The position numbers and the translations under genes are program-made. Positions 25,680-35,491 of a DNA stretch of 64,000 nucleotides are shown here, in pieces. Position 1 is the first letter of the stretch; every line of letters begins with the position of its first letter. The stretch is from contig NZ_CAXBBQ010000005.1 in assembly GCF_963974575.1 (NCBI RefSeq), forward strand, positions 273,171 through 337,170, given 5' to 3'. A model generated the notes under the pieces. The model had not been told where the DNA came from and did not search any database. It saw only the letters and a list, made by a program, of their open reading frames with translations. Origin of the DNA: Sphingosinicella sp963974575. GTDB lineage: Bacteria > Pseudomonadota > Alphaproteobacteria > Sphingomonadales > Sphingomonadaceae.

Positions 25680-26981
25680 GTGACCTTCAAACGCAAGCTC
25701 AACGGATGGATGGCGGCCGCACTCGCGGCGCTCGCGGTGGCTGTCGCTGTGCCGCTGTTGGCGCAGGACGGCGATCGCCCGGAACCACCCGCAGAAGCCC
25801 CCGCAGCCGGGGGGAGCGCATTCCTCGTCAGTGACATTGATGTCGACGTGGTGGCCGGCTCGGCTGAAGCGGCGCGCGTCGCCGCGTTTCGCGAGGCGGC
25901 GCGGCAGGCGTGGCCGCAGCTTTATGCGCGGATGACGGGCGTCGCATCCTCGGGCGCGCCCAAGCTCCCCGACAGCGCGATCGAGGGGATGGTGAGCGGC
26001 GTCGAGGTTCAGAGCGAGCATTTTTCGGACAAGCGCTACGTCGGCAAGCTTGGCGTGGTGTTCGATCGTGTTCGGGCTGGGGAGCGTTTGCCCGCGAATG
26101 CGCGTGTGCTGCAATCCGCGCCGATGCTGCTGCTGCCCGTGCTCGCGGACGGCGGTGTGACCTCCGTTTACGAGGGGCGTTCGCCGTGGCTGCAGGCATG
26201 GTCGCGCTTCGGAACGGATTCGAGCCCGATTTCCTATGTGCGCGCGGGCGGCAACGCGTCCGACGCATTGCTGCTCACCGGGTGGCAGGCGCGGCGCGAC
26301 AATCGCGGCCTCTGGCGCTCGATCCTGTCGCGCTATGGCGCCGAGAACGTTCTGGTCGCTGAGGCCTGGCTCGACCGTACCTATCCGGGCGGGCCTATCG
26401 TCGGCACGTTCCTTGCGCGGCATGGGCCGGATTCAGCGGTTCTGACGCGGTTCCGCCTGCGTGCGGGGGCGGCGGGCGAACTCGATGCGATGCTCGACAC
26501 TGCGGTGCGCCGGATCGATTCCGCTTATGCGCGCGCGCTCCAGTCCGGTGTGCTGCGCGCCGACCCGACGTTGACGTTGGCGCTGGAGCCGGTTTCGGTC
26601 TCGCCGATGCTCGATCCAGCGGAATCGATGGGTTCGATGGGAACGACCGTCAGCGTCGCGACGCCCGATGCGGCGAGCTGGAATGCGATCGAGGGCGCGC
26701 TCGGCGGTGTGCCCGAGGTGGATGGTGTCACGCTACTCGGGCTTTCGATCGGCGGCATGTCGCAGATTCGTATCAATCATGCGGTCGATCACGCGATGCT
26801 CCGCTATGCGCTCGACCAGCGCGGTTGGCGTCTCGATGGCAGCCTGCTTCGCCGCCGCGCGGAGGGCGAGGCGCCGCTACCGCGCCCGGTGGTCACGCTG
26901 CCGTCGCTGCCGGTTGCCGACGATGCCGTTACCGAAAGCGGTGGACCGCGCGATCTGATGCCCTCGGAGAACGAACGGTGA
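25680..26981 (+). CDS. DUF2066 domain exported protein
   Basis: A 433-residue protein with a signal peptide (hydrophobic stretch residues 10-27, ending LLAQD) and a DUF2066 region beginning near residue 50 with the DVDVVAGSAEAARVAAFREA pattern. The function of DUF2066 proteins is not known. The extreme C-terminus is polar and looks disordered. GTG start; the stop overlaps the start of the permease gene. In sphingomonads this gene commonly precedes a PerM-type permease and hdaA, which the present order matches. Confidence 0.75.
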   Translation: MTFKRKLNGWMAAALAALAVAVAVPLLAQDGDRPEPPAEAPAAGGSAFLVSDIDVDVVAGSAEAARVAAFREAARQAWPQLYARMTGVASSGAPKLPDSAIEGMVSGVEVQSEHFSDKRYVGKLGVVFDRVRAGERLPANARVLQSAPMLLLPVLADGGVTSVYEGRSPWLQAWSRFGTDSSPISYVRAGGNASDALLLTGWQARRDNRGLWRSILSRYGAENVLVAEAWLDRTYPGGPIVGTFLARHGPDSAVLTRFRLRAGAAGELDAMLDTAVRRIDSAYARALQSGVLRADPTLTLALEPVSVSPMLDPAESMGSMGTTVSVATPDAASWNAIEGALGGVPEVDGVTLLGLSIGGMSQIRINHAVDHAMLRYALDQRGWRLDGSLLRRRAEGEAPLPRPVVTLPSLPVADDAVTESGGPRDLMPSENER

Positions 26982-28072
26982 GCGAGGGCGCCGTCCTCGG
27001 CGGTCGGCGGCGCATTCCGATCCGCTGGATGCTCGTCGCGGCGATCATCCTGTGGTTCGCCTATGCGACGCGCGGCGTGCTCGGGCCGTTTGTCGCCGGA
27101 CTCGTCATCGCCTATCTGCTCGATCCGGTCGCGGACAGGCTGGAGCGGCGCGGCGTGCCGCGCTGGGCGGCGGCGATGCTCCTCCTGGTAGGCTTTTTCG
27201 GTGTTTTTGCACTGCTGATCCTGGCGATGGCGCCGCTTGTCGTCGCGCAGTTCCAGCAACTTGTGCAGAACCTGCCGCAACTGGTTCAATCGCTGGAGCC
27301 TTTGATTGAGCGGCTTTCCAATGCTGTAGGGGATGTCGTGGGACTTGAAACGCTCAGCAACGACCTGATGCACCGCGCGGCGGCATGGCTCAGCACGCTT
27401 GCGAGCGGCATTCTTAGCGGCGGCCTTGCGGTTTTCAATCTGCTCGCGCTGTTCGTGATGATGCCCGTCGTCGCCTTCTATGCCCTGCGCGACTACGATG
27501 GGCTGACGACGCGCATCAACGCGTGGTGGCCGTCACGCTATGCGGAGACGATCCGGCGTTTGCTCGGCGAATCGGATGCCGCGCTCGCGGGGTTCATGCG
27601 GGGGCAGTCGCTGGTCTGCCTGTCACTCGCGATCTTCTATTCGGTGGGCTGGAGCCTGATCGGCCTCAACTACGCGCTTGTGCTCGGCACGCTTGCGGGC
27701 GTGCTCGGCTTCGTGCCGTATCTTGGTGTCGTCGTCTCGGTCGGTCTCGGGCTTCTCGTCGGTCTCGGCCAGTGGGGGCCGGACGTGCTGCACCTCGGCC
27801 TTATCGTCGGCATCTTCTTCGTGGGGCAGATCCTCGAAAGCATGGTGCTGACGCCGAACCTCATCGGCAACCGCATCGGGCTGCATCCGCTGTGGGTGCT
27901 GTTCGCCGTGTTCGCGGGCGGGGAACTGCTTGGCATCCTCGGCGTGTTCCTTGCCGTGCCGGTCGCCGCGGTTCTCGGCGTCGTCATGCGCTGGCTGCTC
28001 GGCGAATATCTGAAAAGCCCACTTTTTCTTGACGACGAGCCGCCGCCAGAGGACGTGACCGTCTCCGCATGA
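26978..28072 (+). CDS. AI-2E/PerM family membrane transporter
   Basis: A 364-residue membrane protein with about eight transmembrane helices in the AI-2E transporter layout: two helices at about residues 16-60, a hydrophobic segment near 70-90, a long amphipathic loop with QFQQLVQNLPQLV, then C-terminal helices with GFVPYLGVVVS near 245 and LTPNLIGNRIGLHPLWV near 290. Some members export autoinducer-2, others are Na+/H+ antiporter-like; the substrate here is unknown. GTG at 26978 overlaps the DUF2066 stop, and its own stop overlaps hdaA, so all three genes are coupled. Confidence 0.85.
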   Translation: MSEGAVLGGRRRIPIRWMLVAAIILWFAYATRGVLGPFVAGLVIAYLLDPVADRLERRGVPRWAAAMLLLVGFFGVFALLILAMAPLVVAQFQQLVQNLPQLVQSLEPLIERLSNAVGDVVGLETLSNDLMHRAAAWLSTLASGILSGGLAVFNLLALFVMMPVVAFYALRDYDGLTTRINAWWPSRYAETIRRLLGESDAALAGFMRGQSLVCLSLAIFYSVGWSLIGLNYALVLGTLAGVLGFVPYLGVVVSVGLGLLVGLGQWGPDVLHLGLIVGIFFVGQILESMVLTPNLIGNRIGLHPLWVLFAVFAGGELLGILGVFLAVPVAAVLGVVMRWLLGEYLKSPLFLDDEPPPEDVTVSA

Positions 28073-28707
28073 GCCAGTTTGCGCTGCCGCTCGAATACCG
28101 GTCGGCCGACGGGGAGGCGGATTTCTACATCTCGGAAGCGAATGCCGCAGCGGTCGCGATGCTCGACCGCTGGCCGGACTGGCCATCGCACACGCTGATC
28201 GTCGTGGGGCCCGAAGGCTCAGGCAAGAGCCACCTGTTGCGGCTATTTGCGGGGCGGTATCCCGGCGCCGTGCACATTTTCGATGATGCCGACGCGGCCG
28301 GTCGTGACGAAGACGCGATGTTTCATGCGTGGAACGCCGCGCAGGCAAATGGTCCCGCGCTACTTGTGGCGGCGCGGACGCCGCCCGGTGAATGGCGTGT
28401 GCGACTGCCCGATCTTGCCTCTCGCCTCGGCGCGGCGGGGATCATCCATATCGATGCCCCCGACGATGCGCTGCTTGCCGAAATCGTTGCAAAATCTTTT
28501 CGTGAACGTGGCCTGCGCGTTTCACCAATTGTCATAGAGTATATGATACAAAGGATTGAACGCAGCTTTGCCGCCGCCGCATCCGCTGTCGCCGCGATCG
28601 ATGCCGCCGCTCTGGCGGGGCAGCGCGCCGTGACCGTGCCGCTGGTGCGCGAGGCGCTGCGATTGGGTGATACGACGGACGGACAAGAGCGTGGCGAGAC
28701 GGAATAG
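28069..28707 (+). CDS. hdaA: HdaA/DnaA-related replication regulator
   Basis: A 212-residue AAA+ protein related to DnaA domain III that, with the sliding clamp, stimulates DnaA-ATP hydrolysis and limits re-initiation. The N-terminus starts SQFALPLEYR, resembling the clamp-binding QxxLPL motif. Walker A is GPEGSGKSH near residue 46, and a weak Walker B (VHIFDDAD) follows. There is no DnaA domain IV for DNA binding, consistent with Hda. Its start overlaps the permease stop (ATGA) and its end overlaps ppk1. Confidence 0.88.
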   Translation: MSQFALPLEYRSADGEADFYISEANAAAVAMLDRWPDWPSHTLIVVGPEGSGKSHLLRLFAGRYPGAVHIFDDADAAGRDEDAMFHAWNAAQANGPALLVAARTPPGEWRVRLPDLASRLGAAGIIHIDAPDDALLAEIVAKSFRERGLRVSPIVIEYMIQRIERSFAAAASAVAAIDAAALAGQRAVTVPLVREALRLGDTTDGQERGETE

Positions 28708-30856
28708 CTTCAAGAACATCGGGAACACCAACGCGCGTTATTTCAACCGCGAGCTCTCGTGGCTGGCCTTCAACGCCCGCGTGCTCGAAGAGGCGGAAAA
28801 CGTACACCATCCGCTGCTGGAGCGCCTGCGCTTCCTGTCCATCTCTGGCGCGAATCTCGACGAGTTCTACATGGTTCGCGTGGCGGGCCTGCACGGGCAA
28901 GTGGAGGAGGGCGTCGAGCTTCGCAGCCCCGACGGCGTGACGCCCGCGCAGCAGCTTGTCGCCGTCACGGAGCGCGCGGACGCGCTGATGCGGCAGCAGC
29001 AGAACGTGTGGCGCGCGCTTTCCATCGAGCTTGCCGCCGTCGGTTTCCACGTTCTCAAAGGCCCTGAACTGTCCCCCGAGGACGAGCGCTGGCTCGAAAC
29101 CTATTTCCGCGAGCAGATATTCCCGGTGCTGACGCCGCAAGCGATCGATCCGGCGCATCCGTTCCCGTTCATCCCAAACCGCGGCCTAGCGCTCACCATG
29201 GAGCTGAAGCGCGAATCGGACGGCGAGGAGCTGCTTGCGCTGGTGATGATCCCGGCACCGCTTGCCCGCTTCGTCCGCCTTCCGGGGCCGCAGGCGCGCT
29301 ACATTGCGCTTGAGAACGTTGTTCGCATCTTCGCGGACGACCTGTTCCCGAACTTCAAAATCATGGGTGACGGCGTCTTCCGCGTGATCCGTGACAGCGA
29401 CATCGAGGTCGAGGAAGAAGCCGAAGACCTCGTCCGCTTCTTCCAGACCGCAATCAAGCGCCGCCGCCGGGGCCGCGTCATCCGTCTGAAAATCGAGGAG
29501 GGGACGCCGCCGCGCCTTCACCAGATGGTGCAGCAGGCGCTCCACATCGACAACAGGGATGTGACGCCGGTGACCGGCATCATCGGCATCGCCGACCTCG
29601 CCCAGCTCGTCGAGGAAGACCGCCCCGACCTCAAGTTCGAGCCCTACACGCCGCGCTTCCCGGAGCGCATCCGTGAATACGGTGGCGATTGCTTCGCCGC
29701 GATCCGCGCCAAGGACATCGTCGTCCATCACCCTTACGAGAGCTTCGACGTCGTGCTCGCCTTCCTGCGGCAGGCTGCGGCAGACCCGGACGTGGTCGCG
29801 ATCAAGCAGACACTCTATCGCGCGGGCAAGCAGTCCGCCGTGGTACGCGCGCTCGTCGATGCGGCGGAAGCGGGCAAGTCCGTCACGGCCGTCGTCGAGC
29901 TCAAGGCGCGTTTCGACGAGGAGCAGAACCTCGTCTGGGCCGCGGCGCTGGAACGCGCGGGCGTGCAAGTCGTCTACGGCTTCATCGACTGGAAGACGCA
30001 CGCCAAGATCTCACTCGTCGTGCGGCGCGAAAACGGCAGCCTTCGCACCTACTGCCACCTCGGCACGGGCAATTATCACCCGGTGACGGCCCGGATCTAC
30101 ACTGACCTTAGCTTCTTCACGGCGGACCCGAAGCTCGGCCGCGACGCCGCGCAGATTTTCAACTACGTGACGAGCTACGTGGAGCCGCGCGCACTTGAGG
30201 CGATGACCATTTCGCCCTCGGGGATGCGCCAGAAGCTCACCGCGCTCATCGACGCGGAAATCGCCAATGCCGAAGCCGGGCAACCGAGCGGCATCTGGGC
30301 AAAGATGAACTCGCTCGTCGACCCAGCGATCATCGACAAGCTTTACGAGGCGAGCGCGGCAGGCGTGCCGATCGAGCTCGTGATCCGCGGTATCTGCTGC
30401 CTGCGCCCCGGCGTACGCGGGCTTTCGGAGAATATTCGCGTCCGCTCCATCATCGGGCGTTTTCTCGAACACAGCCGCATCGTCGCCTTTGCGAACGGCA
30501 GCGCGTTGCCTTCGCGCAAGGCGCGGCTCTTCACCTCTTCGGCGGACTGGATGCCGCGCAATTTCGATCGCCGCGTCGAACTGCTCGTGCCGATCGAGAA
30601 CCCCACGGTGCACGCGCAGATCCTCGATCAGGTGATGCTCGCGAACCTCAAGGACACGGAGCAGTCATGGGAACTGCACCCGGATGGGACATATGAGCGC
30701 ATCGCCTCGCCCGGGGAATCGTTCAACCTGCACCGCTATTTCATGACGAATCCTTCGCTTTCGGGTCGCGGAGCAGCCATCAAGGCGGCTGCCCCGGTGC
30801 CCCGGCTCTACCTGTCTGACACGGATACAGGCCTTCCGGCAGCCGCCGCCGAATAG
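28691..30856 (+). CDS. ppk1: polyphosphate kinase 1
   Basis: A 721-residue enzyme that makes inorganic polyphosphate from ATP through a phospho-histidine. The N-terminus is typical (RYFNRELSWLAFNARVLEEA), followed by the helical dimer region ISGANLDEFYMVRVAGL. The catalytic core has the autophosphorylated His437 in WKTHAKI, CHLGTGNYH just after it, and a second conserved His in RFLEHSRIV near residue 595. Length is normal. GTG at 28691 is the likely start (17-base overlap with hdaA); GTG at 28667 is an alternative. ppx follows and ppk2 is 4.6 kb on. Confidence 0.96.
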   Translation: MARRNSFKNIGNTNARYFNRELSWLAFNARVLEEAENVHHPLLERLRFLSISGANLDEFYMVRVAGLHGQVEEGVELRSPDGVTPAQQLVAVTERADALMRQQQNVWRALSIELAAVGFHVLKGPELSPEDERWLETYFREQIFPVLTPQAIDPAHPFPFIPNRGLALTMELKRESDGEELLALVMIPAPLARFVRLPGPQARYIALENVVRIFADDLFPNFKIMGDGVFRVIRDSDIEVEEEAEDLVRFFQTAIKRRRRGRVIRLKIEEGTPPRLHQMVQQALHIDNRDVTPVTGIIGIADLAQLVEEDRPDLKFEPYTPRFPERIREYGGDCFAAIRAKDIVVHHPYESFDVVLAFLRQAAADPDVVAIKQTLYRAGKQSAVVRALVDAAEAGKSVTAVVELKARFDEEQNLVWAAALERAGVQVVYGFIDWKTHAKISLVVRRENGSLRTYCHLGTGNYHPVTARIYTDLSFFTADPKLGRDAAQIFNYVTSYVEPRALEAMTISPSGMRQKLTALIDAEIANAEAGQPSGIWAKMNSLVDPAIIDKLYEASAAGVPIELVIRGICCLRPGVRGLSENIRVRSIIGRFLEHSRIVAFANGSALPSRKARLFTSSADWMPRNFDRRVELLVPIENPTVHAQILDQVMLANLKDTEQSWELHPDGTYERIASPGESFNLHRYFMTNPSLSGRGAAIKAAAPVPRLYLSDTDTGLPAAAAE

Positions 30857-30925
30857 ACTCATGTGAAGCCAGCCGTTATTGCCGGGCGCATTACGGCAAC
30901 CGGGTGTGGCGACAGGGGCAAGCGA

Positions 30926-32437
30926 ATGGCGCTGAGCACGACGAAGGACCGCCGCCGGGCCGGGGATATTCCTGTCAGTGCCGTTGTCGACATCGGCTCC
31001 AACTCGATTCGCCTTGTTGCGTTTCGCGGCGACCGGCGGACGCCGTTGGTTCTGTTCAACGAAAAGGTGATGGCCGGGCTCGGCCGGGGTGTCGCCGATA
31101 CCGGCGCGATCACGCCAGAGGGCCTGGAAATCGCGCGCGCCGCGCTCACACGCTTTCGCCTGCTGTGCGATGACATGAATGTCGATCGCCTTCATGCCTT
31201 CGCGACGGCGGCGGTACGCGATGCCAAGAACCGCGATGCCTTCCTTGAAATGGCGAAGAAGCGCTGCGCGCTCGACGTACGCATATTGAGCGGTGCGGAG
31301 GAGGCAAGGCTTGCCGCTTATGGCGTGATCGCCGGTATCCCGAACGCGGATGGTGTGGTTGGCGACCTCGGCGGCGGCAGCCTGGAACTCGTCCGCGTGA
31401 AGAAAGGGAAGCCGCACAGTCATCTTTCGCTGCCGATCGGCGCACTGAAGCTCGATGCCGCACGCAAGGTGAGCGGGCGCTCGCTGGCGGGGTTGGTGAA
31501 GAAGGCGCTCGCCGAGGTGAAGTGGGCAGGACAGGGGAAGGGGCTTCCCTTCTATATGGTCGGCGGCTCATGGCGTGCGCTGGCGCAGCTTCACATGCAC
31601 CTCACCGATTATCCGCTACCGGTCGTTCATCAGTATGCGATGGATGTCGCCGCGATCGATCACATGGCGCGCGCGCTGCCCAATCTCAGCCCCAAGCGCC
31701 TGCGGGGGATTCCGCGCCTCTCCTCGGCGCGTATCCCGCAGCTTCCGGGTGCTGCGCTGCTGCTGCGCGCTGTGGTGAAGCGGCTTGGCAGCAGCGGCGT
31801 CATCGCCTCGTCCTATGGCATTCGCGAAGGCATCCTTTACGCGGACCTGCCGAAGGACATTCAGAAGGAAGACCCTCTCGTCTCCGCCGCGAAGCAGGAA
31901 GCCGCGATTCAGGGTCGTTTTCCGCTCCATGCCGAAGCGCTGATGGAATGGATGAACGGCATGTTCGCGCCAGAGATGCCGGACCATACCCGGCTGCGTC
32001 TCGTCGCCTGCGTGCTTGCTGACACGGCATGGCGCGCGCACCCGGACTTTCGCGCGGAGCGGGGCCTAGAGCTGGCACTGCACGGCAACTGGGTCGGGAT
32101 CGACGGGCGTGAGCGCGCGCTGCTTGGCGCGGCACTGTTCGCGGCTTACGGCGGTTCGATGAACGATCCCGCGATCGCGGACCTTCCGCGACTCGCGGCG
32201 CGCGAGGAGCTGACGCGCGCCTTCAAGTGGGGACTCGCACTGAGGCTTGGCCAGCGGCTGACGGCGGGGACGGCACGGCCGCTCGAAAAGAGCCGTGTGT
32301 ACCGCGATGGCGGTCGCCTTGTTCTGACACTGACACCACGTTACCAGCCGCTCTACGCCGAGGCTGTGGCCCGGCGCCACGAAGCGCTCGCGGCGGCGAT
32401 GGGTCTTGTCGCGGTCTTCGACGTGGAGAGGGGCTAG
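30926..32437 (+). CDS. ppx: exopolyphosphatase (Ppx/GppA family)
   Basis: A 503-residue enzyme of the ASKHA fold that degrades polyphosphate or removes the 5'-phosphate of pppGpp. It has the phosphate-1 loop DIGSNSIRLV near residue 20, the catalytic Glu region ILSGAEEARLA near 125 and the phosphate-2 motif GDLGGGSLEL near 150. A C-terminal HD-like helical region follows. ATG at 30926 is preferred over GTG at 30863 because AGGGG lies upstream and the family start is short. It sits directly after ppk1 and overlaps rnd by four bases at the 3' end. Confidence 0.92.
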   Translation: MALSTTKDRRRAGDIPVSAVVDIGSNSIRLVAFRGDRRTPLVLFNEKVMAGLGRGVADTGAITPEGLEIARAALTRFRLLCDDMNVDRLHAFATAAVRDAKNRDAFLEMAKKRCALDVRILSGAEEARLAAYGVIAGIPNADGVVGDLGGGSLELVRVKKGKPHSHLSLPIGALKLDAARKVSGRSLAGLVKKALAEVKWAGQGKGLPFYMVGGSWRALAQLHMHLTDYPLPVVHQYAMDVAAIDHMARALPNLSPKRLRGIPRLSSARIPQLPGAALLLRAVVKRLGSSGVIASSYGIREGILYADLPKDIQKEDPLVSAAKQEAAIQGRFPLHAEALMEWMNGMFAPEMPDHTRLRLVACVLADTAWRAHPDFRAERGLELALHGNWVGIDGRERALLGAALFAAYGGSMNDPAIADLPRLAAREELTRAFKWGLALRLGQRLTAGTARPLEKSRVYRDGGRLVLTLTPRYQPLYAEAVARRHEALAAAMGLVAVFDVERG

Positions 32438-33597
32438 TCGATCCCAGTCATGCGCAGCTTGCCGTTCTGTACGGCAAAGCTGAGGCGGCCTTCGACGAGG
32501 GCGAGCGCATCGCGGCCGAAGACCTCGTAACGCCAGCCATTCAGCAGCGGCAACCCCTCGCGGACGCCTGCGGCAAGAGCTTCGAGATGGTCCGCCTTGC
32601 CGATAAGTTTCGGCGCGACATCAGCCTCTTTGCAGCGAATTTTCAGAAGAAGCTTCAGGAGGTCGGCGACAAGAACGGAGTCTGACCCGAGGCGCGGCTT
32701 GCCCGCGTCGCGTTCGGGCATTTCGCTCTCGGGCAGAGGCACGGCGGCTTCCAGCGCCTCCATCAGCCGCGCACCCATGTCGTTCGTCGTCCAAGTCTTC
32801 GAAAGCCCCCGAACACGGCCGAGCGCCTCCTGATCGCCTGGCGGATGTGCGGCGAGGTCGGCGAGCGTTTCGTCCTTCACGATACGCCCGCGCGGCAGGT
32901 CGCGGCGCTGCGCTTCCAGCTCGCGCCACGCGGCGAGCGCCTTCAGGCGGCCGAGCGCTTCTGCTTTCCGGCTCGGCAGGCGGATGCGCTGCCAGGCGGT
33001 CCAGGGGTCGTTGACGTAGTTCTCTGGCGTCGTCAGCCGGGCCATTTCCTCGTCGAGCCAATCGCCGCGCCCGGTTTTCTTCAGGCGGCCGAGCAGCTTC
33101 GGGAAAAGCTCGATGAGATGCGTGACGTCGCCGATGGCGTAATCAAGCTGGCGCTTGTCGAGCGGACGGCGTGCCCAATCCGTGAAGCGGGCGCCCTTGT
33201 CTAGATTGGCGCCGGTGAACGAGGCGACGAGGTTGATGTAGCTGACCTGTTCGCCCATGCCGAGCGCCATCGCCGCCACCTGCGTGTCGAACACGGGTGA
33301 GGGGGTCTTGCCCGTCATGTTGTGGATGATCTCGATATCCTGACCGCCGGCATGGAAGATCTTCAGGACATCGGCCTCCACGAGAAGGTCGAGCATCGGC
33401 GCGAGATCGAGCCCGCTTGCCTTGGGGTCGACAGCGGCGGCCTCGTCGGGCGAGGCCAGCTGGATCAGGCAGAGGTCGGCCCAGTACGTGTTCTCGCGCA
33501 TAAACTCGGTGTCGACGGCGACATAGTCAGCGGCGGCGAGGCGGGCACAGAAGGCAGCGAGCGTTTCGGTATCGGTAATCAGCGGATGGATTTTCAT
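32434..33597 (-). CDS. rnd: ribonuclease D
   Basis: A 387-residue 3'-5' exoribonuclease involved in tRNA and stable-RNA 3' maturation. The DEDD-Y exonuclease motifs are seen: VAVDTEFMRE (about residue 25) with Asp and Glu, FHAGGQDIEII near 77, and LDYAIGDVTHLIEL with Tyr and Asp near 150. An HRDC domain follows at about residues 210-290. ATG at 33597 gives the standard start; a longer frame extends upstream without support. It is convergent with ppx. Confidence 0.94.
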   Translation of the reverse strand: MKIHPLITDTETLAAFCARLAAADYVAVDTEFMRENTYWADLCLIQLASPDEAAAVDPKASGLDLAPMLDLLVEADVLKIFHAGGQDIEIIHNMTGKTPSPVFDTQVAAMALGMGEQVSYINLVASFTGANLDKGARFTDWARRPLDKRQLDYAIGDVTHLIELFPKLLGRLKKTGRGDWLDEEMARLTTPENYVNDPWTAWQRIRLPSRKAEALGRLKALAAWRELEAQRRDLPRGRIVKDETLADLAAHPPGDQEALGRVRGLSKTWTTNDMGARLMEALEAAVPLPESEMPERDAGKPRLGSDSVLVADLLKLLLKIRCKEADVAPKLIGKADHLEALAAGVREGLPLLNGWRYEVFGRDALALVEGRLSFAVQNGKLRMTGID

Positions 33598-33699
33598 GGA
33601 CGGTTCTATTAGGGCGGTCGGCGCTTCCATGCCAGCGCCTTGACAAACAAGTGTGCGGGTATGTGTCTGGCCCGCCACAAACACCGGAATCGAGTGAGA

Positions 33700-35487
33700 A
33701 TGCACGTTTATCGCACGCACCAATGCAGCGCCCTCCGCAAGGCCGACGTGGGCAATACCGCCCGCATCTCAGGCTGGGTCCACCGGAAGCGGGATCACGG
33801 CGGGCTGCTGTTCGTCGACCTTCGCGACCATTATGGGCTGACGCAGGTGGTGTGCGATACGGATTCCCCGGCATTTTCGGTGCTGGACGGCGCGCGGGCC
33901 GAAAGCGTGCTGACCGTGACCGGCAAGGTCGTGGCGCGTTCGGACGCGACTGTGAACCCCAACCTGCCGACCGGCGAGATCGAGCTGTGGGCAGCGGACG
34001 TGACGGTGCAGTCCGCCGCCTCCGAGCTGCCGATGCCGGTTGCGGGCGACACCGAGTACCCGGAGGACATCCGCCTCAAGTACCGCTATCTCGACCTGCG
34101 CCGCGACCGTCTGCACCGCAACATCGTGCTGCGCTCGAACGTGATCGCTTCGCTGCGTCGCCGCATGATCGATCAGGGCTTCACCGAGTTCCAGACGCCG
34201 ATCCTGACCGCTTCGTCGCCCGAGGGTGCGCGTGACTTTCTGGTGCCGAGCCGGATGCACCCGGGCAAATTCTATGCGCTGCCGCAGGCGCCGCAGATGT
34301 TCAAGCAGCTGCTGATGGTCGCTGGCTTCGACCGTTATTTCCAGATCGCGCCGTGCTTCCGCGATGAGGACGCCCGCGCCGACCGGAGCCCGGGCGAGTT
34401 CTATCAACTCGACTTCGAGATGAGCTTCGTGACGCAGGACGACGTGTTCAACGCGATCGAGCCTGTGCTCGCGGGGGTGTTCGAGGAGTTCGCGAACGGG
34501 AAGTCGGTGACGCCGGCGGGTTCGTTTCCGCGCATTCCTTACCGCGAGTCGATGCTGAAGTATGGCAACGACAAGCCGGACCTTCGGAACCCGATCGAAA
34601 TAGTCGATGTAACCGAGCACTTCAGGGGTTCGGGGTTCGGCATCTTCGCGAAGATGGTGGAAGGTGGAAACTTCGTGCGCGCCATCCCTGCGCCGAAGGC
34701 GGGCGAGCGTAGCCGGAAGTTCTTCGACGACATGAACGACTGGGCGCGGAGCGAAGGTTTCGCGGGGCTCGGCTACATCAACATCAAGGACGGCGTGCCT
34801 GCAGGCCCGATCGCCAAGAACCACGGTGAGGAGGCGACCGCGAAGCTGATCGCGGCGCTTGGCCTCGGCCCCGACGACGGCGTGTTCTTCGCGGCCGGCA
34901 AGGAAGCCGATGCGGCGAAGCTCGCGGGCAAGGCGCGGACCAAGGTGGGCGAAGATCTCGGCCTTATCGAAGAAGGCGCCTTCAAGTTCTGCTGGATCGT
35001 CGATTTTCCGATGTTCGAGTACGACGAGGAGGCCAAGCAGGTCATCTTCTCGCACAACCCGTTCTCGATGCCGCAGGGCGAGCTTGAGGCGCTGGAGACC
35101 AAGAACCCGCTCGAAATCCTCGCGTGGCAGTACGACATCGTCTGCAACGGTATCGAGCTGTCTTCGGGCGCGATCCGGAACCACAAGCCCGAGATCATGT
35201 ACAAGGCGTTCGAGATCGCCGGTTACAGCCAGGAACAGGTCGACACGAACTTCTCGGGCATGATCAACGCCTTCAAGTTCGGCGCGCCGCCGCACGGCGG
35301 TTCCGCGCCGGGCGTGGACCGCATCGTCATGCTGCTGGCCGACGAGCCGAACCTTCGCGAGGTGGTGCTGTTCCCGATGAACCAGAAGGCCGAGGATCTG
35401 ATGATGAACGCCCCGGCCAGCGTCTCCGATCGGCAGTTGAAGGAGCTTTCGATCAAGCTCGACCTGCCGAAGCCGAAGGCGGGGTAA
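33700..35487 (+). CDS. aspS: aspartyl-tRNA synthetase
   Basis: A 595-residue class II synthetase. The N-terminal anticodon-binding OB fold contains RISGWVHRKRDHGGLLFVDLRD in two blocks. Motif 2 is CFRDEDARADRSPGEFYQLD, split here by the FYQLD end, near residue 225, and motif 3 is GSAPGVDRIVMLL near 540. The bacterial GAD insertion lies between (about residues 300-420). The length fits the bacterial type; the tRNA specificity (Asp only or Asp/Asn) cannot be settled here. ATG at 33700 is chosen from the family start. It is four bases ahead of ppk2. Confidence 0.96.
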   Translation: MHVYRTHQCSALRKADVGNTARISGWVHRKRDHGGLLFVDLRDHYGLTQVVCDTDSPAFSVLDGARAESVLTVTGKVVARSDATVNPNLPTGEIELWAADVTVQSAASELPMPVAGDTEYPEDIRLKYRYLDLRRDRLHRNIVLRSNVIASLRRRMIDQGFTEFQTPILTASSPEGARDFLVPSRMHPGKFYALPQAPQMFKQLLMVAGFDRYFQIAPCFRDEDARADRSPGEFYQLDFEMSFVTQDDVFNAIEPVLAGVFEEFANGKSVTPAGSFPRIPYRESMLKYGNDKPDLRNPIEIVDVTEHFRGSGFGIFAKMVEGGNFVRAIPAPKAGERSRKFFDDMNDWARSEGFAGLGYINIKDGVPAGPIAKNHGEEATAKLIAALGLGPDDGVFFAAGKEADAAKLAGKARTKVGEDLGLIEEGAFKFCWIVDFPMFEYDEEAKQVIFSHNPFSMPQGELEALETKNPLEILAWQYDIVCNGIELSSGAIRNHKPEIMYKAFEIAGYSQEQVDTNFSGMINAFKFGAPPHGGSAPGVDRIVMLLADEPNLREVVLFPMNQKAEDLMMNAPASVSDRQLKELSIKLDLPKPKAG

Positions 35488-35491
35488 GCCG

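Noticed and set aside
33769..35295. 508-codon minus-strand frame over aspS
   Set aside because: Shadow of the aspartyl-tRNA synthetase gene; no recognised motifs.
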